Origin: Malus domestica
Lineage: Eukaryota > Streptophyta > Magnoliopsida > Rosales > Rosaceae
NCBI RefSeq assembly: GCF_042453785.1
Contig: NC_091664.1
Span: forward strand, 797,001 to 861,000
Direction of reading: 5' to 3'
Length of the DNA stretch: 64,000 nucleotides
Part shown: one piece after another, positions 23,901-33,884 of the stretch
Layout of the letters: each line of letters opens with the position of its first letter
How positions within the stretch are numbered: the first letter of the stretch is position 1
Program-made: the position numbers and the translations under genes
The notes under the pieces: generated by a model
Seen by the model: the letters and a program-made list of their open reading frames with translations, nothing else
Databases searched by the model: none
What the model was told of the DNA's origin: nothing

Positions 23901-24900
23901 CTCTCTCTCTCTCTCTCTCCCCATCTCATTTTGCAACAATTTTTGTGTAGGCGGCAATTGGAGAAAATAATTCTTGACAAGCATGAGGACACCATGAGCA
24001 AAATGGGTGCAATCTTGGCCTCTGGGATTCTTGATGCTGGGGGAAGAAATGTGACGATTAGACTGCTTTCCAAGACGAAACATGATAAAGTTACTGCAGT
24101 TGTTGGCCTTGCTGTTTTCAGCCAATTTTGGTACTGGTATCCCCTTATATACTTTTTAAGCTTGTCATTCTCACCAACGGCTTTGATAGGACTGAACTCG
24201 GACCTGAAAGTTCCGAAGTTTGAGTTCCTTTCACATGCGAAGCCTTCACTGTTTGAATATCCTAAACCCACCACTGTGCCAACCACTACGTCGGCCATAA
24301 AACTGCCCACTGCTGTGCTGTCAACATCTGCAAAGGCCACAAAAGCTAGGGCCAAGAAAGAAGCAGAGAAGGCAAATGCTGAAAAATTATCTGGGGCCGA
24401 GACTTCTGGAAAAGGAAAATCATCGAGTGAGAAAGATGGGGATGCAATGCAGGTAAGCAGTATGGGCATAATGCTGCAATGCCATCTTTTTTTCTTCTTC
24501 CTTCCTTCCCTATACAGTCCTTAGTTTATGACATCATAACTGTTCTTAATCGAAACCACTTTATTCTCTTTGGCAGGTTGATAGCTCAACAGAGAAGAAA
24601 TCAGAGCCTGAGCCTTGTTTTGAGATTTTGACAAACCCAGCTAGGGTGGTTCCTGCTCAGGAGCAATACATTAAATTTCTGGAAGATAGCCGATATGTGC
24701 CAGTCAAGTTAGCACCATCTGGATTTGTTCTCTTGAGAGACCTGAAACCAGATGAACCTGAGGTGCTTTCACTTACAGACACACCGTCTTCCACAGCATC
24801 ACCTGCTGGTGGAGCAGCAGCAGGACAGCCGGCAGCCACCGCAGCCATGGCAGTCGATGAGGAACCACAGCCTCCTCAAGCCTTTGAATACACTGCATGA
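17932..24900 (+). CDS. RPN2: 26S proteasome regulatory subunit RPN2
   Basis: Thirteen exons join in frame to about 995 residues: 17932-18074, 18899-18968, 19283-19388, 19552-19663, 19741-19909, 21744-22207, 22318-22453, 22551-22799, 22885-23105, 23244-23502, 23627-23859, 23951-24452 and 24577-24900. RPN2 (PSMD1) is the largest non-ATPase subunit of the 19S base; its ring of proteasome/cyclosome repeats docks RPN13 and other partners. The start [20 protein letters not shown] is the plant RPN2 N-terminus. The repeat region is recognisable by blocks such as [29 protein letters not shown] and [12 protein letters not shown] (exons 8-12). A Lys/Ala/Glu-rich acidic linker follows in exons 12-13, then the conserved end [19 protein letters not shown] and a short PPQAFEYTA tail. 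All exon phases agree, so the gene looks intact. Intron 5 (19910-21743) is the longest and holds a GC-rich repeat. Confidence 0.97.
20925..21205. repeat. GC-rich repeat in RPN2 intron 5, with nested inverted repeat
   Basis: A GC-rich island in an AT-rich intron. Blocks of gcctaggcg/ccgcctagg type recur at both ends (about 20930 and 21145-21170), suggesting a decayed element. Inside, 21054-21142 is a separate short inverted repeat: gagatcctttccggatctct on the left and the complement of gagtcctctccagatctct on the right. That inner piece looks like a tiny MITE that split the outer repeat. No protein is encoded. Confidence 0.5.
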
Positions 24901-25089
24901 TTCTCAGTTTAGTAAGTCGGAATGGTATTCTGAATATTCCTCGGGTATTGTTGACTAGATCGTTTTACTTTCCGGCGAAAATGTTGAATTTTCAATTTCA
25001 TGTGATTTCAAGAGTTTTGAATTCGCTGGTCATCAACGGTGACACTGTGGTTGTCTGAACGAAATTTCACATTGCATCGGAGTCAATAC

Positions 25090-25245
25090 TCATCACTTCT
25101 GTTTGTTGCTTTATCGACAAAAATTTTCGTCAATCGGTCAGTGATACCATGTATTTTCGCTTTAACTTGGAAGTATTGAAGGCTTTGATGCCGCCTAGCA
25201 ACAAACAACCTGGATTACACCAAGAAGATGAACGGATGATCGAAC
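25090..25245 (+). pseudogene. Decayed copy of FAMA intron 1/exon 2 junction
   Basis: The stretch matches FAMA at about 28021-28155. Shared blocks are atgccgcctagcaac, then aacaacctggattacac, then caagaagat, and acggatgat against acagatgat. One internal deletion removes about 13-15 bases after gattacac. Upstream similarity reaches the end of FAMA intron 1 (catcacttc; ccatgt...tttt; gaaggcttt against gcaggcttt), and the AG acceptor is lost (tgaag against tgcag). No later FAMA exon follows. It is a fragment left by a local duplication or by repair, on the same strand, 2.9 kb upstream of FAMA. Confidence 0.75.
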
Positions 25246-25421
25246 TTGTTTCCAATAGTTAAAGGAAAGGAAACAAAATCAAATTTTCACCGCCGACTTA
25301 ACTGCATGAGGAGCTGAGACCGTGTGGTGTTGGCTTTCGGTTTGCCAACTTTGATTGCGAAAACCCACCTCCTCGGTTCCCTTCCATTAATGTTAAGAGA
25401 GAATTGGTTCGCAATAATATG

Positions 25422-26233
25422 TAGGGGTGGATTTTTTTTCAAATTATTGTGCCAACTGAGTTACCAACCTTAACAAACTGATTTTGTGCCAATCGATAAT
25501 GACACGGTATTGTATTGAATTTAAATTTTATGGTACGGTATTGGTATTTGATATCATTACTGATGGCAATACGTACTGTACCAAAAAAATATGAATATAT
25601 ATTACTTATTTTTGTTTATAACATATATAATATTTTAATAATATTAAATGGTATCAACTTAAATTCTTTTTCTAAATACTACTGATATGTTTTCTTTCTA
25701 TGTATGTAGACTTGACACAGGCTCAACCTCAACCTTTTATAAGTTCAATGCCTCCTCCAAATGTCTCTACATCTCAAGCTTGAAGAATTGATCACTTAAT
25801 TTTTATTTTTTGAAGTTTAGATCCCACTTCCAATTTTCATTTGGTTTGAAAATTTTAACTTCTATTTGGATTGTAAACTTAACAATTCTATTTGATTTTG
25901 GTTTGTAACCTTAATTTCCATTATGAATCTTCATGCATCATTTGACTTACTATATGTGCGTGAATTGTGAATGGTGAATGATTGATGAATTTAGGTTACA
26001 AGATATGAGATAAATGCACACAAAAAGTCTTGCACTTGAATTGGGTTGAATTTTTTTTTTCTTCAACTTTTGGCCCAAAATAAAGTTGTAATTATCGTTA
26101 CATATCATGCCAACCGAACTATTTAACATACAAAAATTTGGTATTCTGAATTTTGCCAAACCAAAAGCTTAGTACAGTAAATTCGGTAACATTTTGGAGT
26201 TTTGGTAAAGTAACCGTACCGAACCTACCGCTA
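25422..26233. mobile_element. Non-autonomous hAT-like element, 812 bp
   Basis: The ends are TAGGGGTGGA and, inverted, TAGCGGTAGG. TAGGGGTG-like termini are typical of plant hAT elements. Flanking 8-bp sequences ATAATATG (25414-25421) and AGAATATG (26234-26241) match at 7 of 8 positions, as expected of an aged hAT target duplication. Near the ends are subterminal 'ggtacggtattggta' and 'accgtaccgaacc' motifs. No transposase ORF is present. Confidence 0.65.
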
Positions 26234-26261
26234 AGAATATGTGCGGCTAAAATACTAGATT

Positions 26262-26442
26262 GAAACCAAACAAAAAGCAACAACAACCAAACTTTATCCC
26301 ACTAAGAAGGGGTCAGCTGTATGAATTAGAGTGTCATTGTACTTGGTTTTGCTCTAAGTATTCCGTTAGCTCTAAGTACTTCATATATTTTCTTATGGTC
26401 TCTTTGCAAGTCTTCTTAAATCTTTTCCTACCCCTTTTGTCC
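26262..26442 (-). mobile_element. RTE-type LINE 3' fragment, copy 1
   Basis: On the minus strand it ends ccccttcttagtgggataaa, then gtttggttgttgttgc. This is the usual 3' end of plant RTE LINEs: a 'cacttagtgggataaggcttt' block followed by a gttgtt tail. Upstream is the gtaggaaaag/gaagacttgc stretch. A second copy in the other orientation is at 57555-57782. Only the terminal part survives. Confidence 0.55.
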
Positions 26443-26454
26443 TGAACTTTCGAA

Positions 26455-26796
26455 AAAAAATATTGATTTGCATGCCTAGATTTAGCTAGGGTGATTAGAG
26501 TAGTGTGTTTTCGCAGCTTAAAATAAACTTACATAGTCGAAAGTTGAAGCCAAACAATAGTACAATATAAATAATGGGAAAAAAAAAGAACTTTAACGAA
26601 AAGCTCTCGGTACCGTTCACTTTAAAGAAAAATCATATTTTTACACTAAAAAGTCAATCATGGTATTATTCACTTTACCCTTTATTTTGTTCTTATCGTT
26701 AAAACTTAAAATTTTTAAACCCTTTTCATTAATTTTTCTAAAAAATATTGATTTACAGGCCTAGACTTAGCTAGGGTGATTAAAATAATGTATTTC
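26455..26796. repeat. Direct repeats flanking a MITE (copy 2)
   Basis: The block aatattgatttgcatgcc ... tagctagggtgatta (26459-26497) recurs as aatattgatttacaggcc ... tagctagggtgatta (about 26743-26782). Between them, at 26591-26739, lies the second copy of the small MITE seen at 5352-5492 (ctaaaaagtcaat, ttcactttaccc, cttatcgttaaaa). The flanking repeats are far too long to be a transposition target duplication, so this is a separate local duplication that encloses the MITE. Confidence 0.65.
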
Positions 26797-27547
26797 TCCT
26801 TATACACCCAAGTCTGAATCACCTTCCCTTATAATTTAGTTGAATATGTGGTATAGAATGAACTTTGCTAACACTAAAAAAGGACAAAAGATAATTGATT
26901 TATGTACAACCTCTTTTTTCTTCAGTTAAAAAATAGAAGAAAAAATCAATAATAAAATACCGGGGTTTGTTAATTGGACATTTGGGCACTTTAATGAGTT
27001 ACCATTCCAATGTTGTTGTCTCTTGAATGGGAGCAGAAAGCACCGCTCTGATAATAACTGATTTTATCGATCAAATGTAAGAAATTTGGCAATGTACATT
27101 TTTCATTACTGATAATATGCCATCAATTAAATCATTACGAAATTATATGCAACTTAGTTAAAGTTATAGATTTATTTTGACTATTTCTTTAAGACAATAT
27201 TACAAATGAGATAAGAAAAATATAGTACAAATGTGATTTGAATAATAAAGAAGTAAGAGTATCATTTCTGTTTCTTTAATTGTATTTTCAGAATAGTGAT
27301 TTTAAGATTAGAAAAAGAAGAATAAAGTCTCATGAATCTTGTTGGTAGGTTAATATATATCTCTTTGAAAAGTTGTAAAGTTGAAACGATGAAATTAATC
27401 TTTGACAAAGCGCTCAGCCTTAATATTGGTCATGGGGAGAGTATACCAGTGGCGCTAGCTCGTGTCCTGTGACACCCATAAATTAAAGAAGGCCGTGAAA
27501 GTGAGGTGAAACTGTGACAACAATATTAATCCCACAAGGCTCCTCCT

Positions 27548-27550
<3 letters not shown>

Positions 27551-27626
<76 letters not shown>
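27551..27626. repeat. CT/CA/TA compound microsatellite upstream of FAMA
   Basis: A (CT)n run of about 60 bases is followed by (AC)n and then a TA-rich stretch to about 27655. It lies about 350 bp before the FAMA start, in the likely promoter or 5' leader. Its length is expected to vary between individuals. Confidence 0.9.
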
Positions 27627-27629
<3 letters not shown>

Positions 27630-27963
27630 AACATACATATATTATATATATATACATAGATACGACGACATAACTGAACCACGTAGCCAAATCTCAATAT
27701 TTCCAGTTCTTTCCTCTCAAAGCAGGTGGGTGTTTTGTTGGGGTCCAGTTCCTCGTCATAGATAAATTTGTACAGATGCTAAATCTTCATGATTACTGTT
27801 ATCAAACTTTGTCACTATCTTCAAGCAATTGATTTTTTTACAGTTCGTAATTTCATGCATTATTTATCACCTTTTTCAGGTAGGGTAATTTGTCCCTGCA
27901 TGAAATCAACTCCTGGCCCTAGCTAGGGTTTTCGAGTTTTACTGGGTCATCAAATATTTATAC

Positions 27964-29612
27964 ATGGAGAAGGAAGAGAACAACTATTCGGTACAAAATT
28001 AATCTCACACAGCTTAATTATCATCACTTCAGTTCATCACCATGTTGTTTTTTTGCTCTGACGACTTCGAAACATTGCAGGCTTTTATGCCGCCTAGCAA
28101 CTTCAACAACCTGGATTACACCCTAGATCATCATCAAGAAGATCAACAGATGATGAAGTCTCGTGTCGACGAGACTAATTCCAGTGACAACAACAATGGA
28201 ATGGTGAATTACTTGATGTACAATCATCATCAACTACAACAACAACAGCAGCAGCAACAAATAAGCACGCAATTAGCTCCAGCAGGGTTTTGTGGTTCAA
28301 CTAGTACTTCTTTTGACAAACTGAGCTTCGCCGATGTGATGCAGTTTGCCGATTTTGGACCAAAGTTGGCCTTAAACCAAACCAAGATTTCGGAGGAAGA
28401 GCCCGCGATTGACCCTGTTTACTTCCTCAAGTTTCCGGTGTTGAACGACAAGTTGGACAACAATCAAGACCAGTCGATCTCTCTCATGGTTCCACAAGCT
28501 GAAGAGAGATTCACAGGGTTGGGTGAAGAAGACAAGACAAAGTCAATGGAAGAAGAACAAGACGAGGAAGGTCCGGTTTCTGGTAGTAATAATTCAGTGC
28601 AGAAGATCCACTTTCTTGGAGAAGATCTTCAAAATAACCCTATAGGAGGCGGAGTACAACCGGAGCCTGCAGCAGCCAAGAACAAAAGAAAAAGACCACG
28701 AACTACCAAGACGACTCAAGAAGTTGAGAGCCAGCGGATGACTCATATTGCGGTTGAAAGAAACCGCAGGAAGCAAATGAATGAGCATCTTCGTGTGCTC
28801 CGTTCCCTCATGCCGGGCTCATACGTACAAAGAGTATGTATATATACTCTTTAATTTGTTTATTTGAATATTGGTTAATAACTAATTCAATGTGTACATT
28901 ATATAGGGGGATCAAGCTTCTATAATTGGTGGAGCCATAGAGTTCGTGAGAGAACTGGAGCAACTACTTCAGTGCTTGGAATCACAGAAGAGGCGAAGGC
29001 TCTTAGGAGAAGCACCTCCAAGACAAGTGGGAGATTCTGCCACGGCGGCGGCTATGGCAGTACAGGCAGCTGAAGGCGGGGGAGGACCATTAATATTTCC
29101 GGCCGCTAATTTACCTATTACTAATCCAAATGATCCGATTAAGTTTGTGGACTATGAAACTGGGCTTCGTGAAGAAACTGCAGAGAACAAGTCGTGCTTT
29201 GCGGATGTTGAGGTGAAGGTTTTAGGGTTTGATGCGATGATCAAGATTCTATCTCAGAGGAGACCGGGGCAGCTGATTAAGGCCATCGCTGCGCTTGAGG
29301 ATTTGCAGCTTAATATCCTTCACACTAACATTACCACCATTGAGCAAACTGTTCTATATTCCTTTAATGTCAAGGTATGTACGTATCATAGATAATAAGC
29401 GATGCTATTTAGACATAGAAAACTGACACACTTACTAACACTCTCAGAAGTTTACAAGCTTATCTGATTAATAATTTGGAGAGTTAATGAGTTAATTATA
29501 TGCATGGTATGATGGGCAGGTTGGGAGTGAATCGAGGTTCACAGCTGAAGATATTGCAAGTTCAGTTCAGCAGATATTCAGTTTTATCCATGCAAACACC
29601 GCCAGCATGTGA
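27964..29612 (+). CDS. FAMA: bHLH transcription factor FAMA
   Basis: Four exons, 27964-27990, 28081-28833, 28907-29374 and 29520-29612, give about 446 residues. FAMA is a nuclear bHLH factor, partner of ICE/SCRM proteins, that ends divisions and fixes guard-cell fate; in Brassicales it also acts in myrosin cells. Signature stretches are [17 protein letters not shown] and [14 protein letters not shown]. The basic region has HIAVERNRR (His231, Glu235 and Arg239 for E-box contact), then the helix-loop-helix up to about residue 285. LQCLE (281-285) is the LxCxE motif by which FAMA binds RBR. The C-terminal ACT-like domain starts near [21 protein letters not shown] poly-Gln run follows the acidic N-terminus. 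Exon 1 encodes only [10 protein letters not shown] chose it because its frame joins cleanly at AFMPPSN, but an alternative start at 28042 in unspliced intron 1 is open. The protein ends soon after FSFIHAN, shorter than in Arabidopsis. Confidence 0.96.
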
Positions 29613-30759
29613 TCATGCACGAGATCGATGATCATGTTAAAGTAGCTAGCTACTTTTGTTGAAGAAAGATCAAGATCATGAATCTGGATCAGTTTAATTT
29701 TTTTCGTGATGCCCCTGCCACTTGAATCTTATCATTAGTACTACCGTCTTGGTTTATTAAATAAAGAAAATTGATCTAGCAAAGTGGTCCCTGGTATCTA
29801 TAATACCACTTTAAATTTCCCATTTTCCTTAAATTACTTCATCTTACACATTGTTTGTAAAAGGCATGTAGTCCTAAATCTCTTCCAAAGCAATAAGTAG
29901 TTTAATTTACATGCCTCTCCAGTTTCTTGGTTGAATGTCTAGTTTATATATATAGTACTGAGCTATATATTCATAATCATATGATTTGATATATTATGTT
30001 AATATCATACAAAAAGTAAAATTAGAGAGTTTTTATTCAAATTACAAATATATCAATCGCTCTTTTTCTATACCAGTTAAACGAATGTAAATGAGTGAAC
30101 CGTATGCATGATTTCTTGTATTATAACTAGATTTTAACGATGGTATATATTGCTGGCCATAGTTTGTACAAAGGTAAGAACCATGCATATGTGATATCCT
30201 TTTCCAAAGGTGGAGTTGCTCTCTCTCTCTCTCTCTGTGGTGGGGAAGGCTAGTTTGGACTTTGGAGTAGACAAGTTCTGTATTTTGTCATGCATGGTTG
30301 AAACTTGAAAATAATTTTGGAAGGTCAACGGGTCCCCGTACCTTGTTGCCGTGGGAGGTTGACTTGTCAGAAATAACTCTTTTGGTGGTATTCGGCTGCA
30401 CTCAGATGACCAAGATGTTGCCAAAGCTTAGAGGGGCCCTTGGTCTTTCAAATTTGTGCAGGTTCACCCATCACCATTTCAATTATATATGTTCGCTCAC
30501 TCACATTTGTCTTAATTAAGGAGGGTTGACCCTCTTCCAAGTGATTCACTCAGAGAGAATGGGAGACCCCCTTCATTATTCAACAAGGGTTATTGTACTT
30601 GTCCTTGTATCTGTATGTATACATGCCTCCTATAAAAAGTCAATGGGTAACGATAGTGGCACGACGTACATATAACTTTTGTTGTTATTGGCACATTTCC
30701 AAAAAAAGTTATACTAGTTTAAAAAAAAGATGCTTTTCTTTTTTAACAACAAAAAATAT

Positions 30760-31100
30760 TGTGTGAAAGCAATAAATATGAGGCCAAAATTTAACAAGAC
30801 AAAATATGATAAAATCAAGCAATTCAGAAAATAACACAAAAGTTTATACTAATTTGGCATAAGCATATGTTCAATTTGAATATGGCGAGAAAATTCCATT
30901 AATCTCAAATGAAGAATATGTAAGAGTGTTTAAGCACTCACAAACACCACATCCTAATAAACGCAATAGCTCTCGCAAAAACAGATAACAAATATAAAGA
31001 AGATGAGAATACGCTTCAAATTTCCCCTCTCACAAGATCACTAAAGTAGCACTACTAGCTTTAAATAGGTTGAGCAAATGAGCTAAAAAAAACTATTCTT
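30760..31100 (-). mobile_element. Possible copia-type LTR/leader fragment
   Basis: On the minus strand the sequence reads ctatttaaagctag (TATA-like), then a 'ttttgcgagagctattg' stretch, then gagattaatggaattttctc. This resembles the U3-R-U5 and leader of plant copia elements. No clean ends, target duplication or coding domain were found, so the call is weak. Confidence 0.25.
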
Positions 31101-31130
31101 TCTCTAGGTGGGATGTCGGTTGAACTCTCT

Positions 31131-31372
31131 GGCCCTATTTGGAGGGCTGAATGAGATAGGTTGTGATCAATTAAAATAAACTTAAGTCCAGTCCGTTGTT
31201 TATTGTGTCAAATATGAGATGGACAAGACTGGACATGATGGGTTATGAGTCCACAATAGAGTGAGTTATTTAACATATCTTTATATATGAGTTACAAGTC
31301 ATATCTTACGAGTTACAAGTCCCTGCCAACCAATCATGTCCCTAAAACCCAATCTCATATAGCCCACCAAAC
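31131..31372. mobile_element. MITE with GGNGGGCTG ends, copy 1
   Basis: The left end is ggccctatttggagggctga and the right end (inverted) ccgtttggtgggctatatga, so the termini are imperfect inverted repeats. Inside are acttaagtccagtcc, gttgtttattgtgtcaa and gactggacatgatggg. A shortened inverted copy with the same blocks is at about 54626-54797. Confidence 0.55.
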
Positions 31373-31503
31373 GGATTTTGTTTTCACTCACTTCTTCATA
31401 GTGATGAATTTGTGTCTTAGATATGTCTCACAAAGCAAACCTAGCCACTTTCACGTGGCACTTACATGATATGCAAACGGATTTTGTTTTCACTCACTTC
31501 TTC
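31369..31503. repeat. Exact 29-bp direct repeat, 106 bp apart
   Basis: The block aaacggattttgttttcact and on to cacttcttc occurs at 31369-31397 and 31475-31503 with no difference. The first copy overlaps the right end of the MITE at 31131-31372, so the repeat probably arose together with or after that insertion. Confidence 0.85.
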
Positions 31504-33884
31504 TTGTTACTCACCGAAGTTGCTACACACCCACAAATTATACTAACAATCTCTTACAAAGGTGCAAAACTCTAGTGACAAAGAATAGTTTTTTTTTTTT
31601 GGTCTCTTCTATACAGAGTGTTGGCACACAAGAAACCAACAAGAAAATCTTCTTTCTTGAACACAGAAGGTGCGACAACTCTCCAATTTTAAATGAGTTT
31701 CTCTTTTTTGTGGTTTAATAACAAAATGTCTAAGTTTCCCCACCACCAAATCATTGATTGGTTTGATTGGAATGTTTTAATGTTGTGCACTGCCGACTTG
31801 ACTTCTTTATCAAGACGATCGAACGGCTAAGCAACGAACCTCTTATTGGCTTAGGAACCTTCACTCCCTTAGGACCAAGGGTGGTTAAGTTTGATTTGTG
31901 TATTTTGAGTTTTCGGAAGGGAATGAGATATGCAAATAAACCTTGTGGTATGTAAATGTTTGTCAAAGTTGTGCACATTTTCAGACTTTGCACACTCCTA
32001 ACACAAAACCAAATATTTTGAAAATTAGTTTTATAGTGTTTTGTTTTTTTAAGTAAAATGGAGGAAGAATACGAAATGATTGTTTAGTCATTTGACTCAT
32101 TCCATTTCTCATATGCAGATCACCATTCTATAATTACAGAAAATATATCAAAATATTCCACCATTTTCAAAATATATCAAAATACTTTCATAAACACTGA
32201 CAAAAAAAAAATGATCAAAAAAATAAACTGACTAAAATTTATTTTATTAAAACTTTCTTGTGCATAGATTAACGTGTTATGGATTTGAATCATAACTTAG
32301 TAAAAACACATCATCGTTGCATCAACATGACGACGTAACTTTATGTTCCTATGTGACTTGACCAGTCACTAAGGCCATCTTCAACCGAAGGCTAGTCAGA
32401 GGGCTTGTTTTAGCTCTATGACCCTCTAAGATATTAATATTTTAATGAACAGTACATGTCCATATTTGCATCCATCTCCAATCGAGGACCAAATTGCCAT
32501 ATGGGCTCGTTTTAGCCCTGTGACAAAAAACGGTCTCCAACTGAGGGTTAAGGCCATCTCCAACCGAAGGGTCTAGAGGGCCAGAGGGTCGAAAATAGCC
32601 CGAAAACAGTCTCCAACCGAGGGCTAGGCTAGAGGGCTCGTGGAATCTGAGAGGGCCCCACGGAATCTAAAAAGGCCAAAAGACTGGATGGCTAGCTAGA
32701 AAAAACATTAATCATGTCGGTTATAACCGACATGAATGCTTAACAAGAAATTTGAATCCAACGGCTAGCTAGCGCCAGTTACTGTTGGATTCAAAAAAAA
32801 TTTTGTTTTGTTTTTTTAGGTTTTTTAGGCCTTTTTTTTTTAATTCTCAAAAATTCTAATTTTTTTTCCCTATAAATACCTAAACCATTCATTCACCATT
32901 CCTACACCATTTCAATTCTCATATTTTCTTTCCTCTTTCAAAAATCTATCCTTCAATTTTTTCAATAATTTTCAAATGACCTCATCTGCAATGAAAGGTA
33001 GGGCTTGGACTCGAAAAGAAGATGAAGCTCTTGAAAAGAAGATGAAGCTCTTTGCAAGACTTATAGATGGGTGTCAGAAGATAGTGTTAGGGGAATGGTC
33101 AAACAAATGACAGTGTTTGGACTCGTGTGTCCAAAAAATACTTAAAGTTCTATGAAGGCACCACTCCAGTGAATATTCGAAACCACGAGAGTTGTTCTTT
33201 AAGATGGAAGAAACATCTTTAGCCAAGTTTGAACAAATGAAATCAAGCATTGTTAACAGTCACAAGTAGACATGAAAGCGGCGCTAATTACTATGACGAA
33301 GTAAGTGTTTTCACAATTTATTTTAAATATTTAATTATATTACATTTAATTTCATAAATGAATTTCCTTTAATTTTTTTCTAGGTACGCCAAGTAGAGGA
33401 ATGTTATATTGAGAGCAGCTCGAAACCTTTTCAATTTCACAATTGTTGGGAAATTTGTAAAGGGTGGTGTTATTTGAAGATCCACCACATAGAGCTCATA
33501 CGCCGGTGTTTGGAACTGCATCCTCAGCTGCAGATATGGATGAAGATAGATCTCTAACCATTCAACAAACAAGGGTCGAAAATCCGTCTTGGGGTGAAGG
33601 TTCCATACCTAGGGCTATGGGACGAAACACGGCTCGAAGGTTGAAGGAAAAGGGTAAGGCAATTAATGATTATGCTGCTCAACATGAAGCGGCGGCCTCA
33701 TTGCGATTAATGGCGGAGAAAAATCCCCTTGAGGCGGAAGAAAGGAAAAGTAGGCATGAGGAATGGGCCAAACAAATACAAGAAGAGATGGATGATAGAA
33801 TATGGAAGGGAACAGTTCGAATCACACTCCAATGAGTAAGGCCTATTTTGATAGGAAAAAAAAAAAGAAATTATGACCCGGCGG

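Larger units (their letters stand above)
24901..27963. other. RPN2-FAMA intergenic region
   Basis: No intact gene. In order it holds the RPN2 3' UTR, a decayed FAMA fragment (about 25090-25245), a hAT-like element (25422-26233), an RTE-type LINE tail (about 26262-26442), direct repeats around a MITE (26455-26796), unannotated AT-rich DNA (26800-27500) and a CT/CA microsatellite in the FAMA leader (27551-27626). All are listed separately. Confidence 0.6.
29613..32372. other. Intergenic region downstream of FAMA
   Basis: No gene is seen. It contains a CT run (about 30216-30236), a possible copia LTR on the minus strand (about 30760-31100), a MITE (31131-31372) and an exact 29-bp direct repeat (31369-31397 and 31475-31503). 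The rest is AT-rich. Confidence 0.5.

Noticed and set aside
23759-24469. 236-codon ORF on the minus strand over RPN2 exons 11-12
   Set aside because: It is the antisense shadow of RPN2 coding sequence and crosses an intron; its translation has no family features.
27455-27697. Arg/Glu-repeat ORF
   Set aside because: Pure translation of the CT/GA microsatellite upstream of FAMA.
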